Virus record (IMG/VR): IMGVR_UViG_3300009164_000263
Span: 1 to 29,017 of that record
Length of the DNA: 29,017 nt
Strand: one strand, 5' to 3'
Source: a virus
Under the pieces are notes generated by a model. It searched no databases. It was not told the DNA's origin and saw only the letters and a list, made by a program, of their open reading frames with translations. The position numbers and the translations under genes were made by a program. Position 1 is the stretch's first letter. Each line of letters opens with the position of its first letter. Below, one piece after another: positions 1 to 5,964 of this stretch.

Positions 1-65
1 GCTGGAACGATAGAGGTAAAGTCTTTTTCTACGACTGCAACGCCAGGACTTAGTTGAAAAGGCAT
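1..65 (-). CDS. 18: Tail sheath protein gp18, N-terminal fragment (cut by window edge)
   Basis: The first 21 codons of a gene that runs off the left edge. The protein begins MPFQLSPGVAVVEKDF and continues to TSIVP. This is the typical N-terminus of the T4-like contractile sheath protein in aquatic myoviruses (MPFQLSPGV...E), the segment that in the family helps link neighbouring sheath subunits. The gene is preceded by a strong Shine-Dalgarno AAGGAG (78-73) with a 7-base spacer. A late-type promoter lies about 70 bases upstream. Its place directly after gp17 matches the T4 order 17-18. Only the start is visible, so the call rests on N-terminal similarity plus synteny. Confidence 0.88.
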   Translation of the reverse strand, partial: MPFQLSPGVAVVEKDFTSIVP

Positions 66-84
66 TGTAATTCTCCTTATTACA
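66..84 (-). promoter_or_regulatory. Hairpin presenting the gp18 ribosome-binding site in its loop
   Basis: On the mRNA strand the sequence reads TGTAAT-AAGGAGA-ATTACA followed directly by the ATG of gp18. The two 6-base arms are exactly complementary and the 7-base loop contains the whole Shine-Dalgarno. The stem has only one G-C pair, so it is weak. An effect on gp18 translation is inference. Confidence 0.5.
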
Positions 85-132
85 TTAACATGTTATTTGT
101 TTTGACAAGCATGGGCATGGTCATCACTAATT

Positions 133-140
133 TATTTATG
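133..140 (-). promoter_or_regulatory. Candidate T4-type late promoter for gp18
   Basis: The minus strand reads CATAAATA, 7 of 8 matches to the T4 late promoter TATAAATA and a fit to the NATAAATA form described for T4-like cyanophages. It lies in the 93-base gap between gp17 and gp18, 68 bases upstream of the gp18 start. T4 late promoters need only this -10-type element, which is read by the gp55 sigma factor. The element is short and occurs by chance in AT-rich DNA; its position in one of the two largest gaps supports it. Confidence 0.6.
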
Positions 141-158
141 AAATCCCACATTTCTAAT

Positions 159-1739
159 TTAAAAATTTAGGGGTGCTTTCTCTTCATTATTCCCATCGTC
201 ATAAACCCCAAATGGCGTTAGTTCATCTTCGATCGCTTGCATCTGTTTCTTATACATTATTTCTCTCAGATTAATATTATTTAGGTCTTTAAAATAAGGG
301 TTGGTAGTGAGCCAACTAAACAGAACCAAACTCATCACTAAATCATCATGATAACCATCATCCGCCTGATAAGTTCCCTTAGTTTCGATGAAGGTTGATA
401 TTTCCGAAATTGTATCTGCGTCTTCAATAATCAATTTATTTTCTTCTACTAGGGACTTAAAGTTATGACAGCCGATGCGTTTTACCTTCTTATCAGTATT
501 AACACCTAACTGAGTTTTACCTCCGCCAAACCCCCCAGATACTACTTGAGATCCCGTAGTTCTATTTACGAAAAGTATGTTTTCATATTCCAACTCTTGG
601 TAAAGAATATGAGGAACCTGTTCGCTAGAATTGATCTCAACTAAAACGTATGCTTCATTATATCTTTTGCCTGTCTCAAAAATCACGTTAGGATAAAGGA
701 GTGGGCTAATTGTATTGTTTCTATATTTACCGATTAATTTATATGGTACTTCAGTTATATCTATAATTGTAAAGGCAGAGTAGTCTCCTCCAACTCCCTT
801 TGCCGTATCTGCCACGATAACATACGTATGACCTCTTTGTGGCTTTTCGTATACATCTAATCCATCTTTGCTATAAACTGTCTGAGCCAAAGACATTCTA
901 GCAATAGTATCAGCGTTAATAAGTGTAAGACTAGAACCTAAGAACTTACACAATACCTCTTGGTTATATTTCAGCTCACCAAGTTGACGCTTCTGGGTTT
1001 CAGCCCATGCTGCATCACGTCCAGGAATTCTCCAATAAGGAATAAACAACGGAACGAAATCGTTTCTTTTATTTTCAGCATCATTCCAGAATTTCCAGAA
1101 GTGATTGTAACCCAATGGTGTTGAAGATAAAAGAATCTTTGTAGTTTCACCAGCAGAAATAGTTGGGTAAACTGACGTAAAGAAATCTTCTGCAACAGTG
1201 TTTGGAATAATGGCAGTCTCATCAACGTAAAGCATATTAACAGACTTACCACGAATACCAGAAGCAGTTGTTGCTGCCGTAAATACCAGTGACTTGTTTT
1301 CTAATTCAATGTCACCTTTGTTCCAAGTAATAACTCCCTGCTGTAACCAGTGAGGTAAATTCTCATACATTAATTGATAACGATGAAGAACCTCTCGTGC
1401 AGCAGTTGCTTTGTTTGCAAGGATAGCCACTGTTTTAGATTCTTGGAAAATGGTATACCAAAGAATATAAGCAGCTGACGTAGTCGTCTTGCCCTGCTGA
1501 CGACCTTCCATGAGAATAACTTTTCTATTCTCATGAATAATTTTAACCTTCTCTACCTGACACTCATAAAGTTTGAAGGGAATCAAACCATGATCAAGTG
1601 ACACGATCATACAATATGATTCAATAAAATAAATTGGATCTGCGGCACACTTCAACCACTCTTGAACCTGTTCTGGAGTAAATTGAACCTTTACCCCAGC
1701 TGCTTTCAAGTTCACATTAGCATTATATATTTGTGCCAT
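159..1739 (-). CDS. 17: Terminase large subunit gp17 (packaging ATPase and nuclease)
   Basis: Motor protein that cuts concatemeric phage DNA and pumps it through the portal into the prohead. Of its 526 residues, the N-terminal half is the ATPase: Walker A GRQQGKTT at 79-86, Walker B MLYVDE at 169-174 with catalytic Asp173-Glu174, and coupling motif SSTP at 205-208. The C-terminal half is an RNase H-like nuclease with acidic residues at D311 (in VADTAKG), E368 (in VLVEIN) and D465/D466 (in HDDLVMS), matching the T4 gp17 pattern. It is shorter than T4 gp17 (610 aa). The ATG has a GGAT-type ribosome site inside the end of the gp15 gene, and only 3 bases separate the two genes. The T4 small terminase gp16 is not in its usual place just upstream. 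Confidence 0.96.
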   Translation of the reverse strand: MAQIYNANVNLKAAGVKVQFTPEQVQEWLKCAADPIYFIESYCMIVSLDHGLIPFKLYECQVEKVKIIHENRKVILMEGRQQGKTTTSAAYILWYTIFQESKTVAILANKATAAREVLHRYQLMYENLPHWLQQGVITWNKGDIELENKSLVFTAATTASGIRGKSVNMLYVDETAIIPNTVAEDFFTSVYPTISAGETTKILLSSTPLGYNHFWKFWNDAENKRNDFVPLFIPYWRIPGRDAAWAETQKRQLGELKYNQEVLCKFLGSSLTLINADTIARMSLAQTVYSKDGLDVYEKPQRGHTYVIVADTAKGVGGDYSAFTIIDITEVPYKLIGKYRNNTISPLLYPNVIFETGKRYNEAYVLVEINSSEQVPHILYQELEYENILFVNRTTGSQVVSGGFGGGKTQLGVNTDKKVKRIGCHNFKSLVEENKLIIEDADTISEISTFIETKGTYQADDGYHDDLVMSLVLFSWLTTNPYFKDLNNINLREIMYKKQMQAIEDELTPFGVYDDGNNEEKAPLNF

Positions 1740-1742
1740 ATT

Positions 1743-2486
1743 TTATAATCCGTCAATCCAACTTTCGTTGACTACTGCACCAGTAGTAACATTACCATTT
1801 ACATCATAAATTCTAGTTGGAACGTCAATATCATTAATACCAATATTAGTATTAACTTCTTGAATAATACCTTGACCCTGAACAGAACCATAAAGGTTAG
1901 TCTTCAACGTAAAGGTAAGCGTATGTGTCACAAATCTACGAGTTTGAAAATCACCATCGTAATCATCTTGAACCGCAATACTATTTAGGATTACGGGAAC
2001 ATCTTGTCTTACGTTCATATCTGGTACTGCGTTGATTGATAACGTGTATTCTGGTGTAAACGTAGGAAGAATTTGTTCAATAATTTGCATTGCATCTTCT
2101 TGAGTCTTTGTAAGAATATAAAGAGAGATGTCAATATTATATGGCACTGGAGCATACATGTAAGTTAATGCATTTGTTCCATCACCACAAGTAATCTTTT
2201 GCATACGATTTGTTTTTCTAACAGCATCATACGTGTAACCAGTAATCTCAAAGGACATACGTGGTAAAGTTACATAGGTGTGGTTTTCTAAATTTGGATC
2301 TTGATCTAAACGAACAATCCATTTTTCTTTTGGTGCATATGCAAGGGGAATCTGCAGTCGTTGTATAGTTGTTCCTGTCACAGAATCGCCCTGTTTGCGA
2401 TCAATGTAAATATCGCTGAAGAGTGTTCCGAAACCAACGATACACTTTCTGATAAGACCATGATAGAAAACCTGATTGTTTAACAT
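1743..2486 (-). CDS. 15: Tail sheath stabilizer and completion protein gp15
   Basis: The 247-aa protein matches T4 gp15 (272 aa), which caps the contracted or extended tail and joins it to the neck. Recognisable blocks in order: an N-terminal FYHGLIRKCIVGFGTLFSDI segment (T4: RRYATLMGDLFSNI), IPLAYAPKEKW (T4: VPITYASKEHF), LPRMSFEITGYTYDAVRKTN (T4: LPRINLHLVDFSYNAPFKTN), IIEQILPTFTPEY (T4: IVEQILPYFQPHF) and a C-terminal LTFTLKTNLYG block. It sits between gp14 and gp17. Its ATG overlaps the gp14 stop codon in a TAATG junction, suggesting translational coupling with the neck gene. No odd codon use or frameshift is seen. Confidence 0.92.
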   Translation of the reverse strand: MLNNQVFYHGLIRKCIVGFGTLFSDIYIDRKQGDSVTGTTIQRLQIPLAYAPKEKWIVRLDQDPNLENHTYVTLPRMSFEITGYTYDAVRKTNRMQKITCGDGTNALTYMYAPVPYNIDISLYILTKTQEDAMQIIEQILPTFTPEYTLSINAVPDMNVRQDVPVILNSIAVQDDYDGDFQTRRFVTHTLTFTLKTNLYGSVQGQGIIQEVNTNIGINDIDVPTRIYDVNGNVTTGAVVNESWIDGL

Positions 2487-3415
2487 TATGGATTATTCTC
2501 TTTATCTACTTCACCGAATGGGTTTGTTACGCTAAACAATACATCCTGTGCTTCTGTTTTAAATTTGTTGTTATCACCGAATGATTCTGGTTTATCTATG
2601 TTGGCTTCAATTGATGAAGTTGCTATTGCAGTAGAGCTAAATCCCCCACCAGTAAATACAACAGTTGGTGCAGTTTTATATCCAACTCCTGGATCTGTGA
2701 TATCAACACGAATAATTTTACCTATATTGGCTCCAGTTCCACGCACAGCAGTTGCAGCTGCACCAGCACCACTACCACCAGTAAATGATACTGTTGGAAC
2801 AGAAGTATATCCCGCACCTTGATTAGTCACTGTTATACTCTTAACTTCGCCATAAGGTGTTCTTGTTGTATTAGTGTTGAAAGTTTTAAGAGTTTCAAAT
2901 GCATCAACAGAAGGAACACCAGTATCAATTTGTTCGGAAGAGTATTGGAAGAGTTCAACTTGTAATTTGTAAACATAAAGTTTACCAAGCTGATAAAATG
3001 GATCTTGGTGTTGTACGAATTTGATTTCAAACAAACCTTTAGTCAAGGGGAAATAAAGTAGATCACCTTCATTCGGACGAGTAGGAATTTGAGTAACTCC
3101 ATAACGACCAACTAATTGTTCCCAGCGTCTACGAGCAACTACCAACGTGGCAGACTGCTCCATCATTAAACCAAACTTCTGAATAAACGCACCCTGACCA
3201 GCAAAGGAATCCACGTTTTCAAAATACATTTCAATTGGGAATGATGAAGTAAATTTTGATAGACGATCTTCACCAAGAATTTCATCTTTTGAAACCAATG
3301 TTCTTGGAATATACATCATCTCCTGACCATAAATCTTTAACGATTCAATGATCAGGTCTTCAACTAGGAACTGTTCGTTCTTAGTTCCCTGAGTAAAATA
3401 AACATTGGTTGGCAT
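2486..3415 (-). CDS. 14: Neck protein gp14 with an inserted glycine-rich repeat domain
   Basis: The 309-aa protein matches T4 gp14 (256 aa), which with gp13 forms the neck that closes the filled head and receives the tail. Diagnostic blocks are YIPRTLVS and ILGEDRLSKFT (T4: YVPREYVS, IFGEDLKNKFT), FAGQGAFIQKFGLMM near 71-85, and EGDLLYFPLTKGLFEI followed by DPFYQLGK at about 116-145. The extra length comes from an insertion at about residues 190-266. This holds two similar beta repeats, each with GxGY(T/K)-x-(V/A)PTV-x-FTGG and an alanine/glycine run. The protein ends with a separate segment containing VTNPFGEVD. It follows gp13 by 3 bases and overlaps gp15 by one base, as part of the neck operon. 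Confidence 0.93.
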   Translation of the reverse strand: MPTNVYFTQGTKNEQFLVEDLIIESLKIYGQEMMYIPRTLVSKDEILGEDRLSKFTSSFPIEMYFENVDSFAGQGAFIQKFGLMMEQSATLVVARRRWEQLVGRYGVTQIPTRPNEGDLLYFPLTKGLFEIKFVQHQDPFYQLGKLYVYKLQVELFQYSSEQIDTGVPSVDAFETLKTFNTNTTRTPYGEVKSITVTNQGAGYTSVPTVSFTGGSGAGAAATAVRGTGANIGKIIRVDITDPGVGYKTAPTVVFTGGGFSSTAIATSSIEANIDKPESFGDNNKFKTEAQDVLFSVTNPFGEVDKENNP

Positions 3416-3418
3416 TAA

Positions 3419-4375
3419 TTATCCAAGAAAGAATTCAAGAGGTGCTGATTTATTTTGTAGTTCGTCTTCTAGATCTTTAATTTCTGATGTTGCTTCATCG
3501 TATAGTTTATCACCATCTAATGTTACACCACCAGGAAGTTGAATGCCAGAGAATTTCTTTAAGTTAGTTGCCCACTGCTTTTTAAATAAAGCAGTTACAT
3601 AGTGTTTCAACCATGATTCATTCCAAACTTTAGCAAAGTCTGCGGGATTCAATGCACGATATGCCTCAACTACGATATGGTCACCGAGTGGAATATCTGT
3701 TTCCCAGTTAATGTCAAGATACAAACGACCTTGTAAACGATTGAAACGATATAGTGGGTAACCATTTAATTCTAGATCTAGCATGGCTAGATGTGACATC
3801 ACAGTTTTAAAGTAAACGATTGAAGTTGAAGACAGATCATACAAGTCATTCAAACGCAATTGATACTGCAAGTCAAATAAATTCTTTGAGGATGATGCTT
3901 GAGCAAAAGGAATTACACGAGTAATGCCATATACCCAGTCATCGATCTCAATGTACTTGTTATCATACTCACGTTTAGTTGCTGAAACTAAAGTAGCTGA
4001 TTGTCCTGCTCCAGCCAGAATAGTTTCTCCAGCCTGAAATGTTCCAGTAATATTGCGAACTAAAAGTAGTGTTCCCGTAGATGGGCGTCCTAACTCTAAA
4101 GAAACTTTAGCAGTTGCACCAGAAGTTTGTCCTGTAACGATATCTTCTAATTGGAATGTTTGTGCAATAGATTGTGAAATAACAATTTCTGAAGCACGAA
4201 TCTTTTGCTTCATGTAAAGTTTTTCAATACCATCGTAGTGGTATAGTTTAAAGTATTCCAACGCTTCGTCAAGACGATCTTCTAGTTGGTCTTCATCTAC
4301 GTTAATCTCGAGTACTGGTGCACCCAATGCTCTTAACGAATATTGTTTTAATTGTTCTCTAGTTCCGACTGCCAT
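3419..4375 (-). CDS. 13: Neck protein gp13 with an inserted beta module
   Basis: The 318-aa protein matches T4 gp13 (309 aa), the head-completion/neck partner of gp14. The N-terminal block REQLKQYSLRALGAP followed by DQLEDRLDEALEYFKLYH (7-46) and HYDGIEKLYM is typical, as are IDDWVYGITRVIPF at about 144-157 and NESWLKHYVTALFKKQW near 252-268. Between them, residues about 72-134 hold a module with two half-repeats (TGQTSGATAKVSL and FQAGETILAGAGQSATLV) that T4 gp13 does not show. A similar module occurs in the DUF4815 protein of this window. The ATG lies 3 bases after the 507-aa fibre gene, and gp14 follows after another 3 bases. Confidence 0.92.
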   Translation of the reverse strand: MAVGTREQLKQYSLRALGAPVLEINVDEDQLEDRLDEALEYFKLYHYDGIEKLYMKQKIRASEIVISQSIAQTFQLEDIVTGQTSGATAKVSLELGRPSTGTLLLVRNITGTFQAGETILAGAGQSATLVSATKREYDNKYIEIDDWVYGITRVIPFAQASSSKNLFDLQYQLRLNDLYDLSSTSIVYFKTVMSHLAMLDLELNGYPLYRFNRLQGRLYLDINWETDIPLGDHIVVEAYRALNPADFAKVWNESWLKHYVTALFKKQWATNLKKFSGIQLPGGVTLDGDKLYDEATSEIKDLEDELQNKSAPLEFFLG

Positions 4376-4378
4376 ATA

Positions 4379-5902
4379 TTATGCCTTAATTAAAAGTGCT
4401 GTTCCTTTTACGCTTATTGTTCCAGAAGAACAAGAAGCTGAAAATACTAAATTACCACCAGTTACTTCCCAGTTCAAAGCATGGTAGGTATTTCCTACCT
4501 GAATCTTTGAAGTAGCAACGCTATCCAAATAGTCACCACTAAAGAAGTTTTGGTAGTTACCATTAGTGTCACCAGAATATGCAGTTGACATGTAAGGGAA
4601 GAAAACCGAAGTTCCATCATGCATAACTAGGAACTCATACATCGCATATGCAGTACTGTTAGTAATCTGTATTGTATATTTAGCTCCTCTGTATGTTGTT
4701 GCAGAAGCTGAATATAGAGTTGTTGATGTTGTAATACCAGTCTGAGAGATTTCTACTAAACCAGCATATGCAGTGCTAGCCTGTGCCCACTGAACCCCAG
4801 TTCCTGTAGATTGTAAGAAATAACCATTAGTGCCAGTCGAACCACCAGCAGTAAGAGTACCAGTAACTGTTGGGCTAGTTAAAGACTTATTAGTAAGAGT
4901 TTGAGTTCCAGTTAGTGTAGTAACAACCGAAGTATCAATGGCGATTGTGCCAGTGGTAGTAATTGTACCACCAGTTAAACCAGTACCTGCAGTTATAGAA
5001 GTTACTGTACCACCACTGGCACCACTAATACTAGACCATGTTGCTGTACCAGCCCCATTGGTTGTTAAAACATATCCATTAGTCCCTTGAGTGTTAGGAA
5101 ATGCCGTGCCACCAAAAGAAACTACACCAGCATCTGTTAATGTAAAGATATTTGCAGTATATGCACTGTTGATAATCTCTAGTGCACCAGTGCTGTTTAA
5201 ACGAAACCACTTAGTTGCGTTTGTAGCAGAACCATAACCATTTGTTACGCTAAGGAAATCGTGATAACCAGTACCACCTTTATTAGCATAACCAGCAATT
5301 TGCATAGCAACTGCAGATGCACCAGTAACAGTTCCAGAATCAACTTTAAATTGACCAGTTACTTGAAGTGGATTTGTTCCAGAACGACCAATATAGGCTG
5401 TATTGTTTGCATTACCGAATACGATGTAACCTTGAGATGCATCTTGTATACCTCTAATTCCAAGAGTGTTTGCTTGGTTTATATCACCTAAAACTACATC
5501 ATCGCCAACGTATACGTTGGTACCAGCACCATTATTCGTTAGACGAATCTGATCTGCATAGATTGCACCAGCTACACCTAGACCGCCACCAATTCTCAGT
5601 GCACCAGTAGTGGTTGAAGATGATGCCGTTGTGTCGGAAAGGGTAATTGCACCAGAGAAAGTGCCAGATAATGCACCGCTATTAATAGTCGGTGATGTTA
5701 GTGTTTTGTTGGTAAGGGTTTGGGTGCCAGTAAGTGTTACAACAGAAGTATCTTCTGTGAAACTTTTAATGGTGTTGCTTGAAGTTTTGTAATACAGTTT
5801 TCCGTCAGCGTAGTTTAATGCTAACTCACCGTAATCTAAGTCACTCGTAGTTGGAACTCGTGCCCCAACTGAGGACTTCTTAAGAAGAACCTTATTCGCC
5901 AT
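4379..5902 (-). CDS. Phage tail fibre-like structural protein (507 aa)
   Basis: The N-terminus MANKVLLKKSSVGARVPTTS, followed by DYGELALNYADGKLYYK, is a widespread attachment-type segment of phage fibre proteins. Two TLTGTQTLTNK(T/S)LTSPT repeats (about 56-72 and 329-345) and a GGGLGV-AGAIYADQI block make up a fibrous middle. The C-terminal domain, about 380-507, contains YRGAKYTIQI and FLVMHDGT and resembles a domain often found at the end of marine phage structural proteins. I chose the ATG at 5902; two codons upstream there is an in-frame TTG (5908), which is less likely because AAGG sits well spaced for the ATG. It occupies the place of fibritin (wac) upstream of gp13 in T4, but no fibritin coiled coil is seen. 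Exact location on the virion is unknown. Confidence 0.8.
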   Translation of the reverse strand: MANKVLLKKSSVGARVPTTSDLDYGELALNYADGKLYYKTSSNTIKSFTEDTSVVTLTGTQTLTNKTLTSPTINSGALSGTFSGAITLSDTTASSSTTTGALRIGGGLGVAGAIYADQIRLTNNGAGTNVYVGDDVVLGDINQANTLGIRGIQDASQGYIVFGNANNTAYIGRSGTNPLQVTGQFKVDSGTVTGASAVAMQIAGYANKGGTGYHDFLSVTNGYGSATNATKWFRLNSTGALEIINSAYTANIFTLTDAGVVSFGGTAFPNTQGTNGYVLTTNGAGTATWSSISGASGGTVTSITAGTGLTGGTITTTGTIAIDTSVVTTLTGTQTLTNKSLTSPTVTGTLTAGGSTGTNGYFLQSTGTGVQWAQASTAYAGLVEISQTGITTSTTLYSASATTYRGAKYTIQITNSTAYAMYEFLVMHDGTSVFFPYMSTAYSGDTNGNYQNFFSGDYLDSVATSKIQVGNTYHALNWEVTGGNLVFSASCSSGTISVKGTALLIKA

Positions 5903-5933
5903 ACCCAAACCTTAAAAAAGGAAACAAAGAAAG

Positions 5934-5949
5934 GGGAGTAAAAACTCCC
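5934..5949 (-). promoter_or_regulatory. Perfect 6-bp hairpin between the 994-aa and 507-aa fibre genes
   Basis: The mRNA strand reads GGGAGT-TTTT-ACTCCC, followed by the T-rich CCTTTCTTTGTTTCC. It could act as a weak terminator for the 994-aa gene. It also starts two bases after the transcription start expected from the late promoter at 5957-5964, so it could be a 5'-end hairpin on the 507-aa fibre transcript. The sequence alone does not decide between the two. Confidence 0.5.
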
Positions 5950-5956
5950 TACTACT

Positions 5957-5964
5957 TATTTATT
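5957..5964 (-). promoter_or_regulatory. Candidate late promoter overlapping the stop of the 994-aa fibre
   Basis: The minus strand reads AATAAATA, 7 of 8 matches to TATAAATA. The final two bases of the upstream gene's TAA stop form its start. It lies 55 bases upstream of the 507-aa fibre start, a usual distance for a T4-type late promoter. It would drive the 507-aa fibre and probably gp13, gp14, gp15 and gp17, which follow with almost no gaps. Confidence 0.6.

Noticed and set aside
86-95. Palindrome TAACATGTTA in the gp18 leader as an operator
   Set aside because: Only 10 bases, AT-rich and not repeated at the other gaps, so chance is likely.
4483-4499. GGTAGG-TATTT-CCTACC inverted repeat near the end of the 507-aa gene
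   Set aside because: It lies inside coding sequence for a normal C-terminal domain, has no T tract and no gene boundary nearby.
5903-5908. TTG at 5908 as the start of the 507-aa fibre
   Set aside because: The ATG at 5902 gives the usual MANKVLLK start and a better distance to AAGG; TTG starts are rare.
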